A stretch of 64,000 bases of DNA from Kribbella qitaiheensis (lineage in GTDB: Bacteria > Actinomycetota > Actinomycetes > Propionibacteriales > Kribbellaceae), in contig NZ_CP043661.1 in the NCBI RefSeq assembly GCF_014217565.1, forward strand, positions 2,418,001 through 2,482,000, read 5' to 3'. The notes below the pieces were generated by a model. It worked only from the letters and a program-made list of their open reading frames with translations, ran no database searches and was not told where the DNA came from. Numbering within the stretch: position 1 is the stretch's first letter; every line of letters begins with the position of its first letter. A program made the position numbers and the translations under genes. Below, in pieces: positions 9,187-16,583 of the stretch.

Positions 9187-10448
9187 GCCGGGACGTCTCC
9201 AGTTCCACTGGCCAATGCTTTCAAAGCGCCGATCGCCTCGTGCAGGGTGGTGATCTTCACCAGCCGGATGTCCTTGACCCCCGCGTGCAGGGCCGCGGCG
9301 CAGTTCGGTCCGGGGACCAGGAAGACGGTGGCGCCGGCCGCCTTGGCGCCGGCGATCTTCTGCTGGATGCCGCCGATCGCGCCGACCTGGCCGAGTGCGT
9401 CGATGGTTCCGGTGCCGGCGATGTGCTTGCCGTCCAGCAACGCGCCAGGGGTCAACTTGTCGTAGATGGCCAGCGCGAACGCCGTACCGGCACTCGGGCC
9501 GCCGATGTCCTGGCCGAGATTGACGCTGACCTTCACGGCCGAATCGACGCCGATGGTGATACCGACCATCGGCCGGGTCTCATCACCCGGAGTCGCGGCG
9601 GCCTTCACCACCACGGTCTGCTCGACGCCGCCACGGCGGATCAGGAAGCTGACGTCCGCGCCGACCTTGTTCTTACGGACCAGCTCACCGACCTGCGGCA
9701 CCTGGGTCGCGGCGACGCCGTCGACCTTCAGTACTACGTCGCCGGGCTTCAGCTTGCCGTCGGCCGGGCTGCCCTTCGACACCGTCGACACCTTCGGGTG
9801 GAAGGGCACCGGCACCTCTTGCAGCGCGGCGGCGACGGCGCTGTCCTGCGAACCGGTCATCTCGGCGGTGTTCTGCTGCTCCACCTCGTCCGCGCTCTGC
9901 TCCGGCGGATAGATGATGTCGCGCGGGAACAGGTCGTGGTGCGGGTCGAGCCAGTTGCGCATCGCCTGCGGCAGCGTGAGGTCGCGGTCCGGCGAGGTCA
10001 CCGACACCGTGGTGAGGTCGAGCTCACCGGTGGTCGGATAGATGTCGTGGCCGGTGACCTCGATCACCGGCTTGCTCTTCGCCGACCCCAGCGTGTTCTT
10101 CACCGGCCCCGGGCTGAAGGAGACGAACGGCACCGGGAAGACGGTCACCAGTCCGAGTGAGATGACTAGCACGACGATCGAGGTGACCAGCGTGGCGGTA
10201 CGACGTGTCACGAACCCTGCCCTGCGATCTTGAACTTGTGGATGAGGCCGCGCAGCCCTGTACGCGGTACCGGAGTGGCGAGCGGGGCCGGGGGCGGCCA
10301 CCGCCTCGTTGAAGCGGCGGAACTCCTCCACCGAGGCGAAGGCGCCACCGGACCGGCGCGGACCACGGCTCCGCCCACGCCAAGCCGCCCAGCACATCGC
10401 CAGGACGGTGGCGACCAGCGGGAACGCCAGCCACGCCAGGACCTTCAT
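9174..10448 (-). CDS. PDZ-domain Lon-like serine protease (YlbL type), N-terminally extended
   Basis: A membrane-anchored protease of the YlbL/COG3480 group. A transmembrane helix at about residues 85-105 (TLVTSIVVLVISLGLVTVF) precedes an extracytoplasmic region, a PDZ domain (about 215-290) and a Lon-type S16 catalytic domain. There, Ser319 in GGPSAG and Lys364 in GGIQQK form the expected dyad. Family members are usually about 345 residues and begin just before that helix; an in-frame GTG at 10211 would give that length. The first about 79 residues resemble a separate small membrane protein (MKVLAWLAFPLVATV...) with no stop before the protease, so this is a gene fusion, a lost stop, or an overcalled start. 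Confidence 0.85.
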   Translation of the reverse strand: MKVLAWLAFPLVATVLAMCWAAWRGRSRGPRRSGGAFASVEEFRRFNEAVAAPGPARHSGTAYRAARPHPQVQDRRAGFVTRRTATLVTSIVVLVISLGLVTVFPVPFVSFSPGPVKNTLGSAKSKPVIEVTGHDIYPTTGELDLTTVSVTSPDRDLTLPQAMRNWLDPHHDLFPRDIIYPPEQSADEVEQQNTAEMTGSQDSAVAAALQEVPVPFHPKVSTVSKGSPADGKLKPGDVVLKVDGVAATQVPQVGELVRKNKVGADVSFLIRRGGVEQTVVVKAAATPGDETRPMVGITIGVDSAVKVSVNLGQDIGGPSAGTAFALAIYDKLTPGALLDGKHIAGTGTIDALGQVGAIGGIQQKIAGAKAAGATVFLVPGPNCAAALHAGVKDIRLVKITTLHEAIGALKALASGTGDVPACTP

Positions 10449-10478
10449 CGGGCCACCTTCATGCGCCCAGCGTACGGG

Positions 10479-10904
10479 TCAGCAAGTACCTACCCACTCG
10501 CTCGCACCATCGGTGAAGTGCTGGTGTTTCCAAATCGGAACCTCAGCCTTGAGGTCGTCGATCAGCCGGCGGCAGGCGGCGAAGGCCACATCGCGGTGCG
10601 CGGCGGCGACAGCGACGATCACGGCGGCGTCGCCGATCGCGAGCGCGCCGGTCCGGTGGACAGCGGCGAGCGCGGTCACCGCCGGGTCCGCACAGATCCG
10701 CTCGGCCACCTTGCGCAGGTGCTCGAGCGCGTCCGGGTGTGCCTCGTAGGTCAGCTCGTCGACCGGCCGGTCGTCGTCGTGGTTACGGACGGTGCCGATG
10801 AACAGCGCGGTCCCGCCGGCCGAGGGGTCGGCGATCGCGGCCAGCAATTCGTCGCTGGACAGCGGTGACTCGCGGATGTCGAGCAACCTGATCGCCTCGG
10901 TCAT
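10479..10904 (-). CDS. moaE: Molybdopterin synthase catalytic subunit
   Basis: A 141-residue MoaE, the large subunit that with MoaD-thiocarboxylate adds the dithiolene sulphurs to precursor Z in molybdenum-cofactor synthesis. Family signatures are visible: FIGTVRNHD near residue 36, the YEAH stretch, AVHRTG with its conserved His-Arg, and the C-terminal VPIWKHQHFTDG with the active-site Lys. No moaD is adjacent. A YdeP-type molybdoenzyme lies 20 kb downstream. It is divergent from the DUF2342 gene across a 155-bp gap. Confidence 0.93.
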   Translation of the reverse strand: MTEAIRLLDIRESPLSSDELLAAIADPSAGGTALFIGTVRNHDDDRPVDELTYEAHPDALEHLRKVAERICADPAVTALAAVHRTGALAIGDAAVIVAVAAAHRDVAFAACRRLIDDLKAEVPIWKHQHFTDGASEWVGTC

Positions 10905-11059
10905 ACCTCTTCCTTACCCCTAGTGCCCGGTGCCGGGAGACTGGCCACCGCGTTGCGGGCGAAGTCACAGCGTACGAATACGTTCGCCCATGGAGGAACG
11001 GTACGCGGTAGCCAGTACGTTGGAGTTGTACGCCCCACTGCACAGGAAGGCCCACTCCG

Positions 11060-12370
11060 ATGAGCGACGAGCCGGACAACCCGTTCAAGGGAACTCCGTT
11101 CGAGGCCATGTTCCAGCAGTTCTCCGGTGCGGCCGGCGCGGGCGGCGCCCCCGACCTGAACGCGATCTTCGCGCAGGTCCAGCAGCTGCTCAGCGGATCG
11201 ACCGACGGCAAGCCGGTGAACTGGGACCTGGCGAAGGACATCGCGCGTAAGACCGTCTCCGCCGCCGGAGACCGTTCCGTCACGCCTACCGACAGCGACC
11301 GCGTCGCCGATGCGGTCCGGCTCGCCGAGCACTGGCTCGACCCGGCCACCACGCTGCCCGAGGCAACCACCACGTCCGCTGCCTGGAGCCGCGCCGAGTG
11401 GGTCGAGAACACCCTGCCGGTCTGGCAGACGGTCGTCGACCCGGTCGCCGAGCACGTCGCCGGGGCGATGGGCGGCGCGCTGCCGGCCGAGGCCCAGCAG
11501 ATGGCCGGACCGATGGCGGGCATGCTCCGCCAGCTCGGCGGCTCGATCTTCGGCGCTCAGGTCGGCCAGGGTCTTGGCGAGCTGGCCGGTGAGGTCGTCA
11601 GCTCGTCCGACATCGGGCTGCCGCTCGGACCGGCCGGTCAGGCTGTACTGATCCCGGACAACGTGGCGAAGTTCGCCGAAGGCCTGGGGCTCACCGACGA
11701 GGACGTCCGGCTGTATCTGGCGCTCCGCGAGTGCGCTCACCAGCGGCTGTTCGCAGGTGTGCCGTGGCTGCGGCAGCACCTGTTCGCCGCGGTGGCCGAC
11801 TACGCCGCCGGGATCGAGGTCGACTCCGGCAAGATCGAGCGTGCGATGGCCGACGTCGACATGCAGAACCCGGAGGCGATGCAGGAGGCGCTGGCCGACG
11901 GTCTGTTCGAGCCGGAAGACTCCGAGCAGCAGAAGGCCGCCTTGGTCCGGCTCGAGACCGCGCTCGCGCTGGTCGAGGGCTGGGTCGACGACGTGGTCCG
12001 CGAGGCCACCAAGGACCGGATGCCTGCCGCGGTGCAACTCGCCGAGACCGTACGGCGTCGTCGCGCGGCGGGCGGCCCTGCCGAGCAGACGTTCGCGACC
12101 CTGGTCGGTCTTCAGCTGCGGCCCCGGCGCCTGCGGGACGCGGCGAACCTGTGGGCCGCAGTACGGGATGCCCGGGGAGTCGACGGCCGCGACGAGCTCT
12201 GGTCGCACCCGGATCTGTTGCCCAGCGCCACTGATCTGGACGACCCGATCGGTTTCGCCCAGCACGCCGGGGAGCTGGCTGACATCGACATCACGGACTT
12301 CCTGAATGCCGATGACGCGTCCGCGCCGAAAGATGACGAGGGCAACGAAGAGGGTAATTCCGGCAAGTGA
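11060..12370 (+). CDS. DUF2342 family protein (putative zinc-dependent metalloprotease)
   Basis: A 436-residue protein of the DUF2342/TIGR03624 group, annotated as putative hydrolase or zinc-dependent metalloprotease; the activity is not proven. A low-complexity Gly/Ala region near residues 20-40 is followed by the conserved four-helix-like core. The metal motif region reads RECAHQRLF (about residues 222-230), where relatives have a HExxH-like EAAH, so the first metal ligand is not classical. The tail is acidic. It is the counterpart of mycobacterial Rv3195. A Nudix gene begins inside its stop codon (GTGA overlap), so the two are co-translated. Confidence 0.85.
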   Translation: MSDEPDNPFKGTPFEAMFQQFSGAAGAGGAPDLNAIFAQVQQLLSGSTDGKPVNWDLAKDIARKTVSAAGDRSVTPTDSDRVADAVRLAEHWLDPATTLPEATTTSAAWSRAEWVENTLPVWQTVVDPVAEHVAGAMGGALPAEAQQMAGPMAGMLRQLGGSIFGAQVGQGLGELAGEVVSSSDIGLPLGPAGQAVLIPDNVAKFAEGLGLTDEDVRLYLALRECAHQRLFAGVPWLRQHLFAAVADYAAGIEVDSGKIERAMADVDMQNPEAMQEALADGLFEPEDSEQQKAALVRLETALALVEGWVDDVVREATKDRMPAAVQLAETVRRRRAAGGPAEQTFATLVGLQLRPRRLRDAANLWAAVRDARGVDGRDELWSHPDLLPSATDLDDPIGFAQHAGELADIDITDFLNADDASAPKDDEGNEEGNSGK

Positions 12371-12900
12371 CGCTGCATGACGACGCTACTGCGACGCTGA
12401 CCGGCTGGAATCCGCCTGACGCCGAGCAGGCTGAATTGCGGGAGCGTTACCTCAAGCATCTCGCGCAGTACGAGGACGGTATGTGGCGGAGTTGCCGGCC
12501 TGAGCATGTGACTGCGAGCGCCCTGGTCCTGGATCCGTCCGGGGGCAGGGTGCTGCTGACGCTGCACAAGACGGTGAACCGCTGGCTGCAGATGGGCGGG
12601 CATTGTGAGGCGGGCGACAGGACGCTGGCAGGTGCCGCGTTGCGTGAGTCGACCGAGGAGTCCGGGCTGACGGGTCTTGTGATCAGCTCCGAGCCGCTGC
12701 TGTTGTCGCGGCATGAGTTGTTGGCGGGCGGTTGCGCGGGTGCGTTCCACTTGGACGTTCAGTATTTGGTGACTACTTCGGCGGATACCGAATACGTGAT
12801 CAGCGATGAGTCGCATGATCTGGCGTGGTTCGGGGTCGATGCGCTGCCTGCCGGTATCGACCGGACGGTCGAGGAACTGGTGCGCAGAGCCACTGGGTGA
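12367..12900 (+). CDS. Nudix hydrolase
   Basis: A 177-residue Nudix enzyme that should cleave a nucleoside-diphosphate-linked substrate. The Nudix box (G-x5-E-x7-RE-x2-EE-x-G) starts near residue 77 with GGHCEAG and ends in RESTEESG, so the metal-binding Glu residues are intact. It starts at GTG overlapping the stop of the DUF2342 gene by four bases. A terminator hairpin follows at 12968. The substrate cannot be told from sequence. Confidence 0.88.
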   Translation: MTLHDDATATLTGWNPPDAEQAELRERYLKHLAQYEDGMWRSCRPEHVTASALVLDPSGGRVLLTLHKTVNRWLQMGGHCEAGDRTLAGAALRESTEESGLTGLVISSEPLLLSRHELLAGGCAGAFHLDVQYLVTTSADTEYVISDESHDLAWFGVDALPAGIDRTVEELVRRATG

Positions 12901-12967
12901 TGGCGGATCGCCGGCGCCTCGGCGTACATGCGTTTGAACGCGTCGGGAGATCGCGGTGGTGAAACGG

Positions 12968-13015
12968 GTGTGCGGACCGGTCCCTGTGGTCCGGTCCGCA
13001 CACGTTTGTTTTGTG
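12968..13015 (+). terminator. Rho-independent terminator after the DUF2342-Nudix operon
   Basis: A 13-bp perfect stem (12968-12980 with 12991-13003) and a 10-nt loop, followed by GTTTGTTTTGTGT. This is one of the few hairpins here with a real T-rich tail. Confidence 0.8.
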
Positions 13016-13119
13016 TCCCCGGGTCGTCGTCGTTCCCCCCTTCCCTGGGTGCTGCCGATCTCACCGCCCCTGAACGGCACCGGCAAGACCCAGTTACGAC
13101 GACGACCTCGAGGACACCC

Positions 13120-13284
13120 AGCGCTCCGTGTCGGAGGTTCCGTTAGCGATAGCGGTGTCCGGGTGCGTGCCTCGCGGTGGCGGAGGGAAGGCCTCGATGG
13201 TTTTCCATCGTGGCCTTTTCTCCGCTGCCGTGAGGTGCGTGCCTGGGCGCCGGTAGCGCAACGGAACCTCCGACACGGGGCGCT
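13120..13284. repeat. Long imperfect hairpin repeat, copy 1
   Basis: The outer arm from 13120 (CTCCGTGTCGGAGGTTCCGT core) pairs with the arm ending at 13284, and an inner pair of arms (about 13165-13191 with 13211-13238) continues the stem, giving one hairpin about 165 nt long. It lies between converging genes. Bases 13239-13281 recur almost unchanged at 38601-38643, so the arm is a dispersed repeat and not just a terminator. Confidence 0.7.
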
Positions 13285-13331
13285 AGGTCCCGTTGCTTGG
13301 TGAAACGAGTCGGAGCCAAGAAGGTGACGGC

Positions 13332-13997
13332 TCAAGCACCGCGAAGTATGGCGCGGGTCGCGTCCCAGCCCTCTAATCCCGGATCCAGTCGCGCTAGGTC
13401 ACCGGGCGAGCGCATTCTGTGCCAGCCGGGGCCGATCGCGACCGCGTGCCGGCGGGGTTTGAGCTGCTCCAACTCAGACAGCGAAGTGTCAAAGGTGGGC
13501 TCGGCCGCCACGACCCACGAAGCGACAGGGAGATTGACGCCGATGGCGACCTGGCCGCCGTCTTCGGAGGGACACACAGCCAGGTCGGCGGTCGAGAGGG
13601 CTCGGAAGAGTTTGCCGATGAGGAGGCCGGGGAGATCGGGGGCGTCGTACGAGACCGCGACAGCGGCGGCCGCGGGGCCGGCACCTGACAGCGCGTCAAG
13701 GACCGGACGAGTAGGGCCGACCGAGTAGACAGGGGTGCCGGGCCAGGTCAAAGCGGATACCTCGGCGACGGAGGACTCCTCGCCGCCGACCACGGCGACT
13801 GCTACGTCTACGCGGTCCAGCGAAGCCAGTACCTCGTATGTGTCCTCGGCAAGGGCCAGGCGCCAGGCCTCAGGTGAGCGGCCGGGCGGAGCCCAGGTGC
13901 CGACGGCAGACACGACCAGTACTACGACCCGCCGGTCCAGCGCCTGCCCAGCCGGATCGGGATCGGTTGCCGGCGGGGTATCGGATGAGTCGTGCAT
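13332..13997 (-). CDS. Possible GT-A fold nucleotidyltransferase-like protein (DUF2064-like)
   Basis: A 221-residue cytosolic protein. The middle part (YDAPDLPGLLIGKLFRALS, about residues 115-135, then CPSEDGGQVAIG) matches the layout of DUF2064/MobA-like GT-A proteins: a D-x-PDLP metal/nucleotide motif, then P-x-EDGG. The N-terminal G-rich activation loop of true nucleotidyltransferases is not clear, so it may be an inactive relative. It lies just downstream of pilus-gene debris on the same strand. The function is uncertain. Confidence 0.5.
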   Translation of the reverse strand: MHDSSDTPPATDPDPAGQALDRRVVVLVVSAVGTWAPPGRSPEAWRLALAEDTYEVLASLDRVDVAVAVVGGEESSVAEVSALTWPGTPVYSVGPTRPVLDALSGAGPAAAAVAVSYDAPDLPGLLIGKLFRALSTADLAVCPSEDGGQVAIGVNLPVASWVVAAEPTFDTSLSELEQLKPRRHAVAIGPGWHRMRSPGDLARLDPGLEGWDATRAILRGA

Positions 13998-14009
13998 CGC
14001 GGCCTCTCG

Positions 14010-14244
14010 AACAAGCTTTGGGGGTTCGGGAGACAGTAGCCGACTGGCGCTTGCCGGCCAGGAGATCCAGCTTCATCGCGGCCATGATCGCCTGGGCGCG
14101 GTTGGAGGCGCCCAGCTTTTCGTACAGGCGGGCCACACAGGTCTTCGCGGTGGAGAGACTGACGCAGAACGAACCGGTACCGCCGGCGTTCCAGAGTTCT
14201 TCGAGCAGCAGATCCACCCGGCTACCAAGCGCGGGAACTTTCAT
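14010..14244 (-). pseudogene. Chimeric remnant: pilT start fused to response-regulator end
   Basis: The first about 23 codons (GSRVDLLLEELWNAGGT) copy the start of the intact PilT at 23684. The frame then switches directly to the C-terminal helix-turn-helix of the NarL-type regulator (LSTAKTCVARLYEKLGASNR, then AQAIMAAM), as in the intact gene at 14597-15250. The receiver domain and the whole ATPase core are missing, and the regulator's stop codon is lost. It sits about 100 bases after a decayed pilin, the same order and similar spacing as intact pilA-pilT. Confidence 0.75.
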
Positions 14245-14342
14245 GGAATCCCTTCCGGGGTTCGAACGTGGCCCTCCTCAAGGTCACCTTTTCGGGCCGT
14301 GGACCGGCCCTCCTCCGAGCCGGTCCACCGACATCGAGTACT

Positions 14343-14560
14343 ACGTGCAGGCGCCGGCCGGGGTGACCAGGCCGTTGACGCCGAGGGTGATGGTGCAGCC
14401 GTCACCGGCGGGGCGGTCGCGGAGCAACTGGTTCACGCCGACGGTGAGCTGGAGCCAGCCGGTCGGGGTACGCGCCGTTCTTCGCGTAGTACGCCTCGAC
14501 GGCGACCTGAACGTCTTCTTGTCGGTCTTGCAGGCGGCCCGGCAGCCGCCGGCGGTCGGT
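14343..14560 (-). pseudogene. Decayed type IV pilin (pilA-like) 3' part
   Basis: On the minus strand, three frames must be joined to read AACKTDKK, VAVEAYYAKNGAYPD, LTVGVNQLLRD and ITLGVNGLVTPAGACT, then TAG. These match in order the C-terminal half of the intact pilin at 23809-24162 (AACKTDK, AVEAYYAKTGSYPAD, NQFLR, ITLGASDGTVTASGACT). At least two frameshifts are present, and the prepilin N-terminus is absent. Confidence 0.75.
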
Positions 14561-14596
14561 TACTTGCTGCGGCACCGGCTATCTGCCGGCCTTCGA

Positions 14597-15250
14597 TCAG
14601 GCCGGGACCGACAGTTGGCGTTCGATCAGGCCGAGGCGCAGGGCGGTCATGATCGCCTGGGCGCGGTTGCAGGCGCCGAGCTTCTCGTAGAGCCGGGCCA
14701 CGTACGTCTTGGCCGTCGACGGGCTGACGAACATCGACCGGGCGATGGCCGGCACCGACATCCCATCGGTCAGCAGCGCCAGCACCTGCTGTTCCCGCGG
14801 GCTCAGCGTCAGACCGACCATGATCGAACTCCGTCGGCCGAGCGCACCGGCCAGACCGGTCGCCGTGAAGGAACACGCGGCCACCGACGCGTGCCGGATC
14901 GCCGCCAGCACCTCGACGTTGGGTGCCGTCTTGCAGACAAAGGCCGAGACACCGGTCTCCAGCGCCCGGAACAGCACGTGGTCCTCGGTGTTAGAGGTCA
15001 GTACGACGATGCCGAGCTCCGCGTAACGATCGCGCAACTCGGCGGCGACCCGCAGTCCGTCGCCGTCCGGCAAGGCCACATCGAGCACGACGACATCAGG
15101 GACGGCGACTGCCACGACCACGGCGGCCTCCGCGGCCGAACCGCACTCGCCCACGATCTCGATGTCCCCGGCCCCGGCGACCAGCCCGACCAGGCCGTAC
15201 CGTGTGAGCGTGTGGCCGTCGATGACCACGACGGTGATTGATTTCGCCAT
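14597..15250 (-). CDS. NarL/LuxR-type response regulator
   Basis: A 217-residue two-component response regulator. The receiver domain (about 4-120) has its phosphoacceptor Asp in VVVLDVALPDG and the conserved Lys in FVCKTA. The C-terminal LuxR-type helix-turn-helix (about 150-215) contains LSPREQQVLALL and SPSTAKTYVARLYEKLG. I use the ATG at 15250 because GGGGGG lies five bases upstream. No histidine kinase is adjacent. It faces the prepilin peptidase gene across a 200-bp gap and may regulate the pilus locus, which is inference. Two partial copies of the same gene lie nearby. Confidence 0.9.
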   Translation of the reverse strand: MAKSITVVVIDGHTLTRYGLVGLVAGAGDIEIVGECGSAAEAAVVVAVAVPDVVVLDVALPDGDGLRVAAELRDRYAELGIVVLTSNTEDHVLFRALETGVSAFVCKTAPNVEVLAAIRHASVAACSFTATGLAGALGRRSSIMVGLTLSPREQQVLALLTDGMSVPAIARSMFVSPSTAKTYVARLYEKLGACNRAQAIMTALRLGLIERQLSVPA

Positions 15251-15381
15251 GTTTCCCCCCGGCAATCATTGCTCTCCGCGATCGGACGAGCAATTGATGG
15301 CGACAGCTTCTGTGGAGAAGGTTGCTGAACACGCAATTAACCTTCTGTAACTATGATCGCTCAAGGTCCGCACTCTGTTAC

Positions 15382-15418
15382 ACCGGTCACAGGGGTGTTT
15401 TCCACCCTCGCGACCGGT
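15382..15418 (+). promoter_or_regulatory. Two-step hairpin in the leader of the prepilin peptidase gene
   Basis: An outer 7-bp stem (15382-15388 with 15412-15418) encloses an inner stem GGGTG/CACCC with loop TTTTC, 41 bases before the prepilin peptidase start. It could be an operator or mRNA leader element; it matches no riboswitch class I know. Confidence 0.35.
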
Positions 15419-15458
15419 CTCGCGGTTACCCAGTGCCACCGAGCGAGAGGGTCCACCC

Positions 15459-16248
15459 ATGGTAATCGCCCTGCTACTGCTGGTGTTCTTGCTCGGTCTC
15501 GCGGTCGGCTCGTTCCTCAACGTAGTCATCCATCGGGTGCCGCGCGGCGAGTCGGTGGTCAGCCCGGCTTCACGCTGCCCACGCTGCGGCACGCCGATCC
15601 GCGCGCGCCACAACGTTCCGGTGCTGGGCTGGCTGATACTCCGGGGACGCTGCGCTGACTGCGGTACGCCGATCAGCGCCCGCTACCCGTTGATCGAGCT
15701 CGGCACCGGGCTCCTGTTCGCCGCGCTCGCCTGGCGCCTGGACCAACTCGGGCCGGCTGCCCGCAGTACCGGCGTACATGTGGTTCGCGGCGATCGGGAT
15801 CGCCTTGGCGTTGATCGACCTGGAGCTGCGCAAGTTGCCGAACGCGATCGTGCTGCCGTCGTACCCGGTGATCGCGGTACTGCTGATTGGCGCTGCCGCC
15901 TGGCAACACGATTGGTGGCCGCTGGCGAGGGCCGGTTTGGGCGCAGCGGCATTGTTCGGGCTCTTCCTGCTGCTGGTGCTGATCGCCCCGGCAGGAATGG
16001 GCTGGGGCGATGTCAAACTGGCCGGCCTACTGGGCGGCGTACTGGCCTATCTGTCCTGGTCTGCCTTGCTGATAGGCGGATTCAGCGCCTTCGTCCTCGG
16101 CGCTGTCGTCGGAGTAGCCGCGATTGCCGTCGGCCGCGCCGGCCGCAAGACCGCGCTGCCTTTCGGCCCCTTCATGATTACCGGCGCACTCCTGGCAATC
16201 TTCTTCGCCGACCCGCTGGCCGACCTCTGGCGCCGACTGATGGGCTGA
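15459..16248 (+). pseudogene. pilD: Prepilin peptidase (A24), frameshifted
   Basis: A polytopic aspartyl peptidase that cleaves and N-methylates type IV prepilins. The first frame (from 15459) gives the membrane start, [16 protein letters not shown] and the zinc-binding CPRC/CADC pairs, ending about LDQLG near 15750. A second frame then supplies [24 protein letters not shown] with the first catalytic Asp, [11 protein letters not shown] with the second, and the remaining helices to 16248. Joining them needs a one-base shift near 15750-15760; the protein is otherwise complete, about 262 residues. It is either a genuine recent inactivation, a recoding site, or a sequencing error. Confidence 0.85.
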
Positions 16249-16250
16249 GT

Positions 16251-16458
16251 TCAACCGGCGGCGGCCAGCTCTTCGCTGATCAGGCCGAGCCGTACGCCGG
16301 CCATCAACGCCTGCGCCCGATTGGAGGCGCCCGACTTCTGGTAAACCCTGGCGCCGTCGTACCCCCCACAGCCCGCCCATTACTCCGAGCAACCCGAACC
16401 TCGTCACCGTATGCCCGTCGACGATCACGATCCTGATCCGATCAGTCACGAACCTCAT
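16251..16458 (-). pseudogene. Response-regulator remnant with internal deletion
   Basis: The start ([20 protein letters not shown], then FGLLG) resembles the beginning of the intact regulator at 15250. After about 30 codons it jumps, out of frame, to [20 protein letters not shown] and RLGLISEEL, the regulator's final helix. The phospho-Asp region and most of the DNA-binding domain are deleted. It converges on the prepilin peptidase gene and probably makes no functional product. Confidence 0.75.
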
Positions 16459-16583
16459 CCCCGTGAACGTCACCCTAGGTAACACCCACCGGGTCAAGGT
16501 AGGGATTTAGGCCCTGGTTTCCCACCCCGAACCGAGACCGCCCAATATCACAATCAGTAACCCCGATCCTCACTTTTCACCCC

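Noticed and set aside
15382..15418. Cyclic-di-GMP or other riboswitch before the prepilin peptidase
   Set aside because: The hairpin lacks the conserved GEMM or other riboswitch core sequences that I can recall.
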